DNA from: Neisseria dentiae
Lineage (GTDB): Bacteria > Pseudomonadota > Gammaproteobacteria > Burkholderiales > Neisseriaceae
NCBI RefSeq assembly: GCF_024580525.1
Contig: NZ_JANIKQ010000016.1
Coordinates: 1 to 64,000 of the forward strand
Length of the DNA stretch: 64,000 bases
Direction: 5' to 3'
Part shown: positions 37,878 through 47,513 of the stretch, in pieces
Position numbering within the stretch: the stretch's first letter is position 1
How the letters are laid out: every line of letters begins with the position of its first letter
The notes under the pieces: generated by a model
Database searches by the model: none
What the model was told of the DNA's origin: nothing
What the model saw: only the letters and a program-made list of their open reading frames with translations
Position numbers and translations under genes: made by a program

Positions 37878-38210
37878 TCAGCGGTTTTCCGGTTGATCGA
37901 CCAGCAGGCGGTTAACGGCTTTGCCGCCTGCCAAATCTTGTTCGAGGATTTCCTGTAAGTCTTCTTCGTCCACATAGGTGTACCAGCGGGCTTCCGGATA
38001 AATCACCATCACCGGGCCGGACTCGCAGCGCCCCAAGCAGCTTGTGCTGCTGATACGCAGTTTGCCGGGGCCGATCAGATCCATTTTTTTGGCATTGCCT
38101 TTGAGGAAATCGACGGCGGCATCGGCTTCGCCGTTATCGTTGCAACTTTGTTTGCACGGGTCGCGACGGGCATTGGTGCAGATAAACAGGTGACGTTGGA
38201 AATAGCTCAT
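37878..38210 (-). CDS. Thioredoxin-like [2Fe-2S] ferredoxin
   Basis: A 110-residue protein with the four-Cys pattern of the thioredoxin-like ferredoxin family: FICTNARRDPCKQSC near the start, then SSTSCLGRCESGP in the middle. Such small proteins bind one [2Fe-2S] cluster; partners unknown. Adjacent to hydrolase and spermidine synthase-like genes on the same strand. Confidence 0.88.
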   Translation of the reverse strand: MSYFQRHLFICTNARRDPCKQSCNDNGEADAAVDFLKGNAKKMDLIGPGKLRISSTSCLGRCESGPVMVIYPEARWYTYVDEEDLQEILEQDLAGGKAVNRLLVDQPENR

Positions 38211-38276
38211 GGCACTTCTTTCTACTTAAAGCCGCCCGTTATGTTTCAGACGGCCTCGATGGTTGTTCAGACGGCC

Positions 38277-39068
38277 TTACAGATAAAAATGCTTGCCGTT
38301 GTTTTGATTGTTGGCTTTCAATTCGGACAACATCCGTTTGAAATCCAAACCGTATTGCGTGCTGAGTTTGTCGGCGCGCTTTTTCAATTTGTCGAGGTTT
38401 TGCTCTTTCGGGCTGCTTTGGAATGCCATCACGGCAACATTGCCGTGGCTTTCTGCGGGCAGCTCCAACACGCGGCCTTCAAACACGCCCAGCAGGCGTT
38501 CGACGAAGCGGCGGTAGCGGCGGTCGCCGCTCCACCAGTTGGTTACGAAAATGCCGTTTGCCGACAATGCTTGGCGGCAGTTTTCAAAAAACGGCTCTTC
38601 CACCAGCGCATCAACGATTTGCAGGCCGTCGAAGCCGTCCACCAGCACCACATCGGTGCCGCCGCGCAGGGTTTTGATGTATTCGGCACCATCGGCTTCG
38701 ATGATTTCAAAATGCTCGTCTTCAAACGGCAAGTCAAACAGGCTGCGCGCCACGTTGATAACCTGCGGGTTGATATCGACGGCAGTTTGGCGCGTGTCGG
38801 GCAGATAGGCGTCTATCCAGCGTGCAAACGAGCCGCCGCCCAGGCCGATTTGGGTGATATGTGCAGGCGCCTGTTCGACAAACAGCAGCCAGCCCATCAT
38901 CGCGCGGCTGTATGAAAGCACCAGCTCGGCGGGATGGTCGAGGTTCATCGAGCTTTGCACGGTGGCGCTGCCCAAATGCAGCGAGCGGATGTTGCCGGAT
39001 TCGGAAATACCCACCTCCGGCAGTTCGGATTGCTGCGCGCGCAGGCGGCGGTAGGGATGATGTGCCAT
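38277..39068 (-). CDS. Spermidine synthase-like methyltransferase-fold protein
   Basis: 263 residues of the polyamine aminopropyltransferase fold: GLGGGSFARW as the SAM-type loop, TAVDINPQVINVA, then DVVLVDGFDG. It is shorter and more divergent than SpeE and lacks a clear N-terminal beta domain, so the substrate is uncertain. Two DUS copies separate it from the ferredoxin-like gene. Confidence 0.8.
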   Translation of the reverse strand: MAHHPYRRLRAQQSELPEVGISESGNIRSLHLGSATVQSSMNLDHPAELVLSYSRAMMGWLLFVEQAPAHITQIGLGGGSFARWIDAYLPDTRQTAVDINPQVINVARSLFDLPFEDEHFEIIEADGAEYIKTLRGGTDVVLVDGFDGLQIVDALVEEPFFENCRQALSANGIFVTNWWSGDRRYRRFVERLLGVFEGRVLELPAESHGNVAVMAFQSSPKEQNLDKLKKRADKLSTQYGLDFKRMLSELKANNQNNGKHFYL

Positions 39069-39219
39069 AAAGCGGTGGAATGTAGGAAAAGGCCGTTATT
39101 TTAATACAGTTCGGGCGCGTTGGAACGGTGTTTCAGACGGCCACAACGGTAAATGTGGGCAATTAATCCTTAAGGTTATGATTATTCGGGAAGAGGCGGG
39201 ATTTATATCAGGTTATTGT

Positions 39220-39253
39220 TTCAGGCCGTCTGAAAAGATTCAGACGGCCTGAA
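39220..39253. terminator. DUS inverted pair
   Basis: TTCAGGCCGTCTGAA and its complement around a 4-base centre, in the 293-bp gap before nagZ. Confidence 0.7.
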
Positions 39254-39312
39254 ACATATGCCAACCGGCGGATAACAATGCCTTAAAACTAAAGTGCGCC
39301 TTCGTGGCATTT

Positions 39313-39365
39313 GCGGATTTTTCCTCAAAAATCCGCCTCACAAGCCTTTTGACGACACGCCCTAA
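39313..39365. repeat. Hairpin plus CGTGT-type repeat arm at the nagZ 3' end
   Basis: GCGGATTTTT pairs with AAAAATCCGC around CCTC (39313-39336), followed by CAAGCCTTTTGACGACACGC and CCTAA, which resembles one arm of the hairpin at 15316. On the minus strand it lies directly after the nagZ stop and may be its terminator. Confidence 0.6.
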
Positions 39366-40447
39366 AACGCCTCGCCCACTTTCACGCCGCCTTCAATGTC
39401 TTTCGGCGTGGCCAGTTGCGCGGTGGCCAGTTGCGCGGCTTTAAATTCGGGTGTCTGCATCACGGCGGCGGCTTCTTCGGTGCTCAAAGTGTTCGCCATA
39501 TATTGCCAGCGTGCGGCCAAATCGGGATTGGCGGGGATAACGAAGCCTTCGCGCAATTCGTCAACCAAATCCGGCCGGTTGCACACCAGCACGATGTCGC
39601 AGCCCGCATCAAACGACAAACGGGCGCGGTCTTTGATACCGCCTGCACCCACCGCGCCTTCCATGGTGAGGTCGTCTGAAAAAATCACACCGTTAAAGCC
39701 GATTTCCCGGCGTAGAATTTCTTTCAGCCATTTGGCGGAAAAACCTGCGGGCAAGCCATCAACCTGCGGATACACCACGTGCGCGGGCATCACGGCGGCC
39801 ATGCCGGCGGCACTCATTTTTTTAAACGGCAATATATCGGCGGCTTCCAATTCTGCCAGCGTGCGGTCGTCTTGCGGCAGCACATGGTGGCTGTCGCCTT
39901 CTACGAAGCCGTGGCCGGGAAAATGTTTGCCGCACGATTTCATGCCGCCGCGGTTCAAGCCTTTTTGCAGCGCCAGCGCCAGCTCGGCCACCACTCCAGC
40001 ATCACAGTGGAAGCTGCGGTTGCCGATAACGGCACACTGCCCCCAGTTCAAATCGAGTACGGGTGTAAACGATAAGTCGATGCCGCACGCGCTCAATTCG
40101 GCGGCCAACACCCAACCTACCTGCTCCGCGCGCGCTTTGGCCGCTTCGGGGCCTTCGCTGTCCCAAACCGCACCGAGTGCGTCCATCGCGGGCAGGCGGG
40201 TAAAGCCGTTGATAAAACGCTGCACGCGCCCGCCTTCGTGGTCGACGGCAATCACCAGCTCGGGCGAACGCAGGGCTTTGATTTCGCCGACCAAGGCTTT
40301 GAGCTGCTCGATATTTTCAAAATTGCGGCGGAACAGAATCACGCCGCCCACTGCCGGGTCGAGCAAGCGTTGCTTTTCTTCTTTGCTAAGGCGGAAAGCG
40401 TGTACATCGGCCATTACCGGGCCACGCGGAATAACGGGTTGGGTCAT
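39362..40447 (-). CDS. nagZ: Beta-N-acetylhexosaminidase
   Basis: A GH3 enzyme of 361 residues removing N-acetylglucosamine from anhydro-muropeptides in the cytoplasm during cell-wall recycling. GGVILFRRNFEN is near the start, the KHFPGHGFVEGDSHH loop carries the catalytic Asp/His, and FSDDLTMEGA holds the nucleophile Asp. The C-terminus has a duplicated AAQLATAQLATP stretch. ATG at 40447. Confidence 0.95.
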   Translation of the reverse strand: MTQPVIPRGPVMADVHAFRLSKEEKQRLLDPAVGGVILFRRNFENIEQLKALVGEIKALRSPELVIAVDHEGGRVQRFINGFTRLPAMDALGAVWDSEGPEAAKARAEQVGWVLAAELSACGIDLSFTPVLDLNWGQCAVIGNRSFHCDAGVVAELALALQKGLNRGGMKSCGKHFPGHGFVEGDSHHVLPQDDRTLAELEAADILPFKKMSAAGMAAVMPAHVVYPQVDGLPAGFSAKWLKEILRREIGFNGVIFSDDLTMEGAVGAGGIKDRARLSFDAGCDIVLVCNRPDLVDELREGFVIPANPDLAARWQYMANTLSTEEAAAVMQTPEFKAAQLATAQLATPKDIEGGVKVGEAF

Positions 40448-40627
40448 ACTAATCTCATAAAAGATAAGGTAAATCGGTTCGGGCTGCCGCAGTTTTCAGA
40501 CGGCCTCAAAGTTTTGGCAAAGCCGCCGCGGGCAGATGTGGTTTAAGGCTACAGAAATATACCTGACGGCCGGAAACGTTTCAGACGGCCTGCTGCATTG
40601 AGGCCGTCTGAAAACAAATGTGCCGGC

Positions 40628-42121
40628 TTATTGCAGGTTTAACGCCAAAAACAGCGTACTGCCGTTGCGCTGCACCAGCAGGGGCACGGTTTTGCCGGTG
40701 CTCTCCAACGCGCTGCGGAATGTGGATTCATCTTCCACATTGATTTGGCTCACCGCCAGAATTTCGTCACCGCGCTTCAGGCCGGCGCGCTGGGCGGCAC
40801 CTTCGGCTTTTACCACCACCAACCGTTTGCCGTTGTTGGCCGAGCGCGTTTGCAGGGTTAAGCCCGTGTTTTCAATGGTAAAGGTTTGGCCTTCGGGCGT
40901 GTATGACGGGTCGGACGCCTGCTCCTCGCTCATTTCGGTATCCTGGCCGTTGGCACCGAGCTGCACTTTCACCGTGCTTTCTTTGCCTTTGCGCCACACG
41001 CCGAGGGTAACTTCTTTGCCCGGCGCCATCGCACCCACCATCACGGGCAAATCGCTCGATTGGCGCACTTCTTCGCCGTTCACACTGCGCACGATGTCGC
41101 CCACCTGCAAGCCCGCACGTTGCGCCGGACTGCCGGGCAGCACACGGGCAATCAGGGCGCCGGAAGCTTTGTCGAGGCCGAACGATTTGGCCAGATCATA
41201 GGAAACTTCCTGAATAATCACGCCCAATTGGCCGCGCTGCACTTTGCCGGTGGTTTTCAGCTGCTCGGCTACGTTCATGGCCACATCAATCGGAATGGCG
41301 AACGAAATGCCCATAAAACCGCCGCTGCGGCTGTAAATCTGCGAGTTGATGCCCACCACCTGCCCGCGCAGGTTAAACAGCGGGCCGCCCGAATTGCCGG
41401 GGTTGATGGCCACATCGGTTTGGATAAACGGCGTGTAGTTTTCGTTGGGCAGGCTGCGGCCTTTGGCCGACACAATGCCTGCGGTAACGCTGTTATCGAA
41501 GCCGAACGGTGCACCGATGGCGGCCACCCATTCGCCCGGTTTCAAATCTTTGGCGTTGCCCACTTTAATCACCGGCAGGTCGGCGGCGTCGATTTTCAGC
41601 AAGGCAACGTCGGACTGCTGGTCGGAACCGATTAATTTGGCCGGATATTCGCGTTTGTCGTTCAACACCACTTTGATGTTGGCCATGCCGGCCACCACAT
41701 GCGTGTTGGTGAGGATATAGCCGTCGGGGCTGATGATGAAACCCGAACCGAAATTCAACTCGCCCTCGTCGTCCTGCTCCGGCATTTCGGGCATATTGGG
41801 CACGAGGCGTTTGAAAAACTCGTAAAACGGATCGTTGTCGGGAAACTGGTTCAAATCCATACCGTTATCGCTGTTTTGCCTGCTCGCCGGCGCTTTGGTG
41901 GCTTGGATATTGACAACTGTTTGTCCTTCCTGCTCCACCAGCTTGGTAAAGTCGGGCAACAGCATCTGCACCTTGCCGTCATCGGTTTTGGTTTCTACTT
42001 TCTGCACCAAATCGTCTTGCGGCTTTCCGTCTTTACCGAAAAAGCTGTCGATTTTGTCGCAGCCGCTCAAAGCCAAGGCCGAAGCCGTCAGCAAGGCGAT
42101 GTATTTTGGCGTTGTGTTCAC
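40628..42121 (-). CDS. degP: DegP/MucD-type periplasmic serine protease, lipoprotein form
   Basis: A trypsin-like HtrA protease of 497 residues. Triad: His in LTNTHVV, Asp in QSDVALLK, Ser in GNSGGPLF. Two PDZ domains follow. The start is GTG at 42121 with AGAGGAAA upstream, giving NTTPKYIALLTASALALSGC with lipobox LSGC. This implies membrane anchoring, as in its meningococcal counterpart. Likely -10 TACAAT on the minus strand at 42165-42170. Confidence 0.94.
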   Translation of the reverse strand: MNTTPKYIALLTASALALSGCDKIDSFFGKDGKPQDDLVQKVETKTDDGKVQMLLPDFTKLVEQEGQTVVNIQATKAPASRQNSDNGMDLNQFPDNDPFYEFFKRLVPNMPEMPEQDDEGELNFGSGFIISPDGYILTNTHVVAGMANIKVVLNDKREYPAKLIGSDQQSDVALLKIDAADLPVIKVGNAKDLKPGEWVAAIGAPFGFDNSVTAGIVSAKGRSLPNENYTPFIQTDVAINPGNSGGPLFNLRGQVVGINSQIYSRSGGFMGISFAIPIDVAMNVAEQLKTTGKVQRGQLGVIIQEVSYDLAKSFGLDKASGALIARVLPGSPAQRAGLQVGDIVRSVNGEEVRQSSDLPVMVGAMAPGKEVTLGVWRKGKESTVKVQLGANGQDTEMSEEQASDPSYTPEGQTFTIENTGLTLQTRSANNGKRLVVVKAEGAAQRAGLKRGDEILAVSQINVEDESTFRSALESTGKTVPLLVQRNGSTLFLALNLQ

Positions 42122-42164
42122 GGCGTTTCCTCTTAAAACTGTTCCGTTGGGTTTGGATAGGCGG

Positions 42165-42170
42165 ATTGTA
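42165..42170 (-). promoter_or_regulatory. -10 of degP
   Basis: TACAAT followed by CCGCC on the minus strand, 44 bp before the GTG start. Confidence 0.5.
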
Positions 42171-42352
42171 AACGAAAACGGCCGCTTCTGCACGGCGGTT
42201 GCGATGCTGCCCCCTTTATTTTACCTGCCCGAAACGGCCTTATCGGAAGGCCGTCTGAAAACAACGGCAGCTGCGTTTGTTGTGCAGAACCCGTTTTTTC
42301 AGACGGCCTGTTACATTATATTAATTGCGGCCTACGGCCACGTGGCAGCGGT

Positions 42353-42541
42353 TCAGCCTAAAGTGGGCATGGAGAACACCGCGCCGTCGCGCACTTCGGA
42401 AGCCGGCCAGCGTTGGGTAACGGTTTTGCGGCGGGTGTAGAAACGGGTACCGTCGGGGCCGTAGGTGCCCAAATCGCCAAACATCGACTGCTTCCAGCCG
42501 CCGAAGCTGTGGTAAACCACCGGCACGGGCAGCGGGATATC
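42353..42541 (-). pseudogene. mmsA: Remnant of mmsA (CoA-acylating aldehyde dehydrogenase), C-terminal 60 residues
   Basis: Reading the minus strand, an open stretch of about 61 codons encodes IPLPVPVVYHSFGGWKQSMF and continues into a GTYGPDGTRFYTRRKTVTQRW segment with a normal stop at 42353-42355. This is the C-terminus of methylmalonate-semialdehyde dehydrogenase. A stop (TGA) cuts the frame directly upstream, and nothing of the remaining 440 residues is present. It lies between degP and the formate dehydrogenase terminator. Confidence 0.8.
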
Positions 42542-42599
42542 TCAGAAAATAAAAGCTGTTTGACATAGAAAGTGTAAATAACCCAACCTGTTCCAACGA

Positions 42600-42627
42600 C
42601 AAAGCCTTCCGACACAGGAAGGCTTTG
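42600..42627 (-). terminator. Terminator of the formate dehydrogenase operon
   Basis: CAAAGCCTTCC pairs with GGAAGGCTTTG around a 6-base loop, T-flanked on the plus side; 32 bp past the gamma-subunit stop. Confidence 0.8.
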
Positions 42628-42658
42628 TTTTACTCTAAAACCCAAACTCAACGGGAAA

Positions 42659-43309
42659 TTACTCCGGTTTTTTACCCGCTTTTTGTGCTTGTTCGTTTTT
42701 TGCCATCACTTCGCGATACCAGCGCGGGTGGTGTTTTTTCGCCCACATTTGGGTAACCACGCCCTCCACCATCGCGCGTATCGTGCCTTTAACCCAGAAG
42801 GCGGCATAAACGTGTACGATGATGCCGGCAATTAGAATCAAGGCCGCCCATGCGTGAAACAGCAAAGCCAAACGGATAACAGGAATCGGGAACAATTCGG
42901 CGAAATACGGGCGCCACGCGATGATACCGGTGCACAGTAAAACAATCATGCAGCCGGTCATCAGCCAAAACATGCCTTTTTGACCGCCGTTGTATTTACC
43001 CGTATCACCCACTTCATGCCCTTTGAGCACGGTGCCTACAGATTTCATCCACTTTACGTCTTCTTTATCGATAAAGTTGTATTTCCAATAGCGGAAAAAC
43101 TGCACGAAGAAGCCGATAAACATTACCACGCCTACGAACGGATGGATAATCCGTGCCAATTGAGGGGTACCGAATACGCCGGTCAGCCAGAAAAAGGCGG
43201 GATAGAAAAACGCCAAACCGGAAATTGCCAGCAGCACGAAGCAAATGGCCACAATCCAGTGGTTGATACGTTCGCTGCGGTTATAGCGCTGAATCAGTTT
43301 TTCTTTCAT
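42659..43309 (-). CDS. fdoI: Formate dehydrogenase cytochrome b556 subunit
   Basis: A 216-residue membrane subunit with four hydrophobic segments. RSERINHWIVAICFVLL carries the first heme His and LFHAWAALILIAGIIVHVYAAF the later heme-ligand His residues, as in FdnI/FdoI. It hands electrons to quinone. Its ATG shares one base with the beta-subunit stop. A long basic C-terminal tail is typical. Confidence 0.94.
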   Translation of the reverse strand: MKEKLIQRYNRSERINHWIVAICFVLLAISGLAFFYPAFFWLTGVFGTPQLARIIHPFVGVVMFIGFFVQFFRYWKYNFIDKEDVKWMKSVGTVLKGHEVGDTGKYNGGQKGMFWLMTGCMIVLLCTGIIAWRPYFAELFPIPVIRLALLFHAWAALILIAGIIVHVYAAFWVKGTIRAMVEGVVTQMWAKKHHPRWYREVMAKNEQAQKAGKKPE

Positions 43310-44223
43310 TATGCATCCTCCTCGCCATGCAGGGTTTTACCGTCTTTGCCGATTACCTCGGGGCCTTCCTCCTCGGCTTTGCTGGGGCCTACGGTAATGT
43401 AGTGGAAGAATCCGGTTAAGGTGGCGGCGGCAATGCCGATGGTGGCCAACGGCTTGAGCAGGCCTTTCCACAGTTTTACGGTGGTGCTGATGGCCGGATT
43501 ATTCGGCAGGCCGTGGTAAAGCTCGGGTTTGTCGGCATGGTGCAGCACATACATCACATGTGTGCCGCCTACGCCTTCGGGATCGTACAGGCCGGCGTTT
43601 TTATAACCGCGGTTGTTCAAATCTTTGATGCGCTCCTGCGCCACCTGTTTCATGTCTTCCTTGGCACCGAACTGAATCGCACCTGTAGGGCAGGTTTTCA
43701 CGCAGGCAGGCTCTTGGCCGACGGCCACACGGTCGGAACACAATGTGCACTTATAGGCGCGGTTGTCCTGTTTGTTGATGCGCGGAATGTTAAACGGACA
43801 ACCCGAAATGCAGTAGCCGCAGCCAATGCAGTTTTCTTCGTGGAAATCCACAATACCGTTGTGATACTGGATAATCGCGCCGGGCGAAGGACAGGCTTTC
43901 AGGCAGCCGGGATCTGCGCAGTGCATACAGCCGTCTTTGCGGATCAGCCATTCCAGCTTGCCGTTTTCTTCCACTTCCGAAAACCGCATCACCGTCCAGC
44001 TTTTGGCGGTCAAATCAATCGGGTTATCGTACACGCCGTGGTTGATGCCGATGTCGTCGCGGATATCGTTCCATTCCGAACAGGCCACTTGGCAGGCTTT
44101 ACAGCCGATGCAGGTGGTAACGTCAATCAGCTTGGCCACCTCCGTCGGACGGCGCACGCCCGGCGGCGGCGTGATTTCGGCCGTGGCGGAACGGCGTTTA
44201 ATGTCTAATGATTGCAGAGCCAT
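43309..44223 (-). CDS. fdoH: Formate dehydrogenase iron-sulfur subunit
   Basis: 304 residues with four [4Fe-4S] Cys clusters: [43 protein letters not shown] and CTLCSDR...[10 protein letters not shown]. One C-terminal hydrophobic segment (about 255-275) anchors it to the gamma subunit. Length and layout match FdnH/FdoH (294-300 aa). 12 bp after the alpha-subunit stop. Confidence 0.95.
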   Translation of the reverse strand: MALQSLDIKRRSATAEITPPPGVRRPTEVAKLIDVTTCIGCKACQVACSEWNDIRDDIGINHGVYDNPIDLTAKSWTVMRFSEVEENGKLEWLIRKDGCMHCADPGCLKACPSPGAIIQYHNGIVDFHEENCIGCGYCISGCPFNIPRINKQDNRAYKCTLCSDRVAVGQEPACVKTCPTGAIQFGAKEDMKQVAQERIKDLNNRGYKNAGLYDPEGVGGTHVMYVLHHADKPELYHGLPNNPAISTTVKLWKGLLKPLATIGIAAATLTGFFHYITVGPSKAEEEGPEVIGKDGKTLHGEEDA

Positions 44224-44235
44224 GTTTTCCGTTCC

Positions 44236-47200
44236 TTATGCTTTTTCTATGTTAACCAAAAAGGTTTTGTATTCGGGCGTTTGGGTATTGCAGTCGCCAA
44301 CGAAAGGCGTGAGCGAATTCACCAAAAACTGCTGCTCGCCCGATACGTTCACCCAACCGCCGTGCAGCGGAATGCCTACCTGATACACGGTTTTGCCGTT
44401 GATGGTAAGCGGTTTCATGCGTTTGGTAACTACGGCTTTGGCTTTAATCCATGCGCGTTTAGAGCTGACTTTCACCCAATCGCCCTTCTGAATACCTTTC
44501 TCTTTCGCCAGCTCTTCGCTGATTTCGATAAACTGCTGGGGTTGGGCAATCATCAGCAGCTTCACCGATTTGGTCCAGAATTGGAAATGCTCGGTCAGGC
44601 GGTAGGTGGTGCCGACATAAGGGAATTCTTCATGCGTGCCGATGCGTTCTTTCACGCTGTCAAACAGGCGTATGGCGGGTGCCTGCACCACTTTCGGGTG
44701 CAGCGGGTTGGTGCCGATGGGCGATTCGAGCGGCTCGTAGTGTTCGGGGAACGGGCCGTCCACCAATTTGCGGGCGCAGAATAAACGGCCCACGCCTTCT
44801 TCGTTCATAATAAACGGGTTCATGCCGGAGTCCGGCGCGGCATCGGCTTTGAAATCAGCCACGTCGGCACCCGTCCATTTGCTACCGTCCCAATGAATCA
44901 GCACACGGTTCGGATCCCACGGTTTACCGCCGGGGTCGCATGAGGCGCGGTTATAGAGAATGCGGCGGTTGGCAGGCCAAGCCCATGCCCATTTGGGCGT
45001 ATTGCCCAAACCGGAATCGGTGTTGTCGCGGCGGTCCATCTGGTTGCCCTGCTGCGTCCACGAGCCTGAGAAAATCCAGGTGGCGCACTCGGTGGTGCCG
45101 TCGTCGCGCAATTGGGCGAAACCGTCGAGCAGCTCGCCTTTTTTACGGATAACGTTGCCGTCTTTGTCTTTGATGTCTGCCAGCGCATAACCGTTTGATT
45201 CTTTTGCCATTTCTTCGGGCGTAGGCGCGTGCGGTTTGGCGTATTTCCAAGAAAGTTTGGTAATCGGCTCGGGCGCGGTGCCACCCTCTTTTTCATACAT
45301 TTCTTTAAGCAACAGGTGCAGTTCGCCCAAAATATCCAAGTCGGGCAACGCTTCACCGGGCGGCTCGGCACCCGGGTGGTGCCATTGCAGCCAGCGCGAA
45401 GAGTTCACAATCGAACCCGATTCTTCGGCAAAACACGGCGTAGGCAGGCGGAACACTTCGGTTTGGATTTTGGCGGGATCGACATCGTGCGCTTCGCCGT
45501 GGCTTTGCCAGAAAGTGGCGGTTTCGGTATCGAGCGGATCCATCACCACCATGTATTTCAGCTTGGAAAACGCCTCGGTTACGCGGTGCGTGTCGGGGAA
45601 CGAACCCTGCGCGTTGAAGCCCTGCACCAACAGGCCGTTTACCTTGCCCTGATACATCAGCTCTATCAGCTGCATAATGTCATACATCTTGTCCCACTTG
45701 GGCAGCCAATCGTAGCCCCAATTGTTTTCTTTGGTGGCGTTGTCGCCATACATCCACTTCAAAAAACTCACGAAAAATGCGGGCGTATTCTGCCAGTAGT
45801 TCATCTGGCCGGGTTGCAATGCTTTGGGGGTTTGCTTTTCCAAATAATCGGCAAAGGTCGGGTGGTTAGTTTCGTTGGGCAAAACCAGATAGCCCGGCAG
45901 CATGGTGGAGAGCAGGCCCAAATCCGACAAACCTTGGATATTGGAGTGGCCGCGCAGAGCATTCACGCCGCCGCCCGCCATACCGATATTGCCCAGCAAT
46001 AATTGGACCATCGCCATGGTGCGGATAATCTGGCTGCCGGTGGTGTGCTGCGTCCAGCCCAGCGCGTAGAGAATGGTGCCCGCTTTGTTTGGTGCGGCCG
46101 TTTCGCCCCATGCTTCGGCCACTTTGAGGAAATCTTCTTTTGAAGTTCCGCAGATGGTGGTCATCATATCGAGCGTGTAGCGCGAATAATGCTTTTTCAG
46201 CAGCTGCCACACGCTGCGGGGGTGTTCCAACGTAGGGTCGGTTTTGGCATAACCGTCGGCATCCAGTTCGTAATACCAGGTTTCGTTGTCGTATTTTTTC
46301 TTAGACTCTTCATAGCCCGAAAACATACCTTCGTCGAAATCGAAGCCTTCGGCCACGATAAAGCTAGCATTTGTATAGGCTTTAACGTATTCCCACTGGA
46401 TTTTATTGTTTTCAATCAGCCAATTGATTAATGCACCCAAAAAGGCGATGTCGCTACCCGAGCGGATGGGAGCGTAGAAATCTGCCACGGCTGCGGTACG
46501 GTTAAAGCGCGGGTCGACCACAAACAGCTTGGTACCTTTTTTCTTTTTCGCCTCGATTACCCACTTAAAGCCGACGGGGTGGGCTTCGGCGGCATTACCG
46601 CCCATCACCATAATGAAATCGGCATGTTGGATATCGACGAAAGTGTTGGTCATCGCCCCGCGGCCGAAAGTGGAAGCCAGCGCGGACACGGTGGGGCCGT
46701 GGCAGACGCGGGCCTGCGCGTCGGTGGCGACGATGCCCAGCGAGCGCATCCATTTTTGCGTGAGAATGCCGGTTTCGTTGGAAGAAGCGGAAGCCGTCAG
46801 CATACCCAATGTGGGCAGACGGTGTACGGGAACGCCGTTTTCGTTTTGCACAATCAGGTTGGCATCACGGTCGGCCTTGATGTGGCGGGCGATGCGGGTG
46901 AGCGCGTCGTGCCAGGAAATGCGTTTCCATTCGTTGGTGCCCGGCTCGCGCACCTCGGGGTAAAGCACGCGGTTGGGGCTGTTGACGAAATCCACCAGCG
47001 ATGCGCCTTTGGGGCAGAGCGAACCGCGGCTGACCGGATGGTCGGGGTCGCCTTCGATGTGGAAAATTTTCTTTTTGGCGTTTTTGGCGCCGTCGCCCAA
47101 GCTGTAAAGCAATGTGCCGCAGCCCACCGAGCAATAGGTACAGTTGTTGCGGGTTTCAGTGGCGCGGGTCAGCTTATATTGGCGCACTTCCGCCCACGCA

Positions 47201-47289
47201 TTGGCAGGCATCATGCCCATTACCGCCAAGCCCGACGCACCTGCGCCGGCAGCGGTTACTTTGAAAAACTGCCGTCTGGTTACTTTCAT
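44236..47289 (-). CDS. fdoG: Formate dehydrogenase catalytic subunit (Cys form)
   Basis: A molybdopterin enzyme of 1017 residues (E. coli FdnG 1015). A Tat signal MKVTRRQFFKVTAAG at the start implies export; the [4Fe-4S] motif is CTYCSVGCGTLLY. Position 196, selenocysteine in E. coli, is Cys in QARVCHGPT, so no recoding is needed. The frame opens upstream, but the Tat signal fixes the start. A likely -10 (TACAAT, minus, 47404-47409) lies about 115 bp in front. Confidence 0.96.
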   Translation of the reverse strand: MKVTRRQFFKVTAAGAGASGLAVMGMMPANAWAEVRQYKLTRATETRNNCTYCSVGCGTLLYSLGDGAKNAKKKIFHIEGDPDHPVSRGSLCPKGASLVDFVNSPNRVLYPEVREPGTNEWKRISWHDALTRIARHIKADRDANLIVQNENGVPVHRLPTLGMLTASASSNETGILTQKWMRSLGIVATDAQARVCHGPTVSALASTFGRGAMTNTFVDIQHADFIMVMGGNAAEAHPVGFKWVIEAKKKKGTKLFVVDPRFNRTAAVADFYAPIRSGSDIAFLGALINWLIENNKIQWEYVKAYTNASFIVAEGFDFDEGMFSGYEESKKKYDNETWYYELDADGYAKTDPTLEHPRSVWQLLKKHYSRYTLDMMTTICGTSKEDFLKVAEAWGETAAPNKAGTILYALGWTQHTTGSQIIRTMAMVQLLLGNIGMAGGGVNALRGHSNIQGLSDLGLLSTMLPGYLVLPNETNHPTFADYLEKQTPKALQPGQMNYWQNTPAFFVSFLKWMYGDNATKENNWGYDWLPKWDKMYDIMQLIELMYQGKVNGLLVQGFNAQGSFPDTHRVTEAFSKLKYMVVMDPLDTETATFWQSHGEAHDVDPAKIQTEVFRLPTPCFAEESGSIVNSSRWLQWHHPGAEPPGEALPDLDILGELHLLLKEMYEKEGGTAPEPITKLSWKYAKPHAPTPEEMAKESNGYALADIKDKDGNVIRKKGELLDGFAQLRDDGTTECATWIFSGSWTQQGNQMDRRDNTDSGLGNTPKWAWAWPANRRILYNRASCDPGGKPWDPNRVLIHWDGSKWTGADVADFKADAAPDSGMNPFIMNEEGVGRLFCARKLVDGPFPEHYEPLESPIGTNPLHPKVVQAPAIRLFDSVKERIGTHEEFPYVGTTYRLTEHFQFWTKSVKLLMIAQPQQFIEISEELAKEKGIQKGDWVKVSSKRAWIKAKAVVTKRMKPLTINGKTVYQVGIPLHGGWVNVSGEQQFLVNSLTPFVGDCNTQTPEYKTFLVNIEKA

Positions 47290-47403
47290 GTTGTGTTCCT
47301 TTTGGCCGGCCGCCTTTTTTTCAGACGGCCTTTTTATTCTGCTACTGCTTTCGTTATCTACTACTTTGGTTGTAGTGTTTTGTTGTGTGGTTTGATGTAG
47401 CGG

Positions 47404-47409
47404 ATTGTA
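47404..47409 (-). promoter_or_regulatory. -10 candidate for fdoGHI
   Basis: TACAAT followed by CCGC on the minus strand, the same arrangement as at degP; about 115 bp before the fdoG start. Confidence 0.4.
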
Positions 47410-47459
47410 AGCCATTTGAATCGCAGCCGTCTATTTTATTTTGAACGTCTGCAACGGCA

Positions 47460-47493
47460 GAGGCCGTCTGAAACGGATTGTTTAGACGGCCTC
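47460..47493. terminator. DUS inverted pair between the small ORF and fdoG
   Basis: GAGGCCGTCT and AGACGGCCTC around a 13-base loop that keeps only one full DUS. Confidence 0.6.
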
Positions 47494-47513
47494 AAAAAAC
47501 ATTAATAGTTTAA

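Noticed and set aside
42321..42602. 93-codon minus-strand frame over the mmsA remnant
   Set aside because: It is out of frame with the recognisable MmsA C-terminus and crosses unrelated sequence; the homologous frame is the remnant reported.
46699..46704. Possible selenocysteine TGA in formate dehydrogenase
   Set aside because: The codon is TGC (Cys); the frame is continuous.
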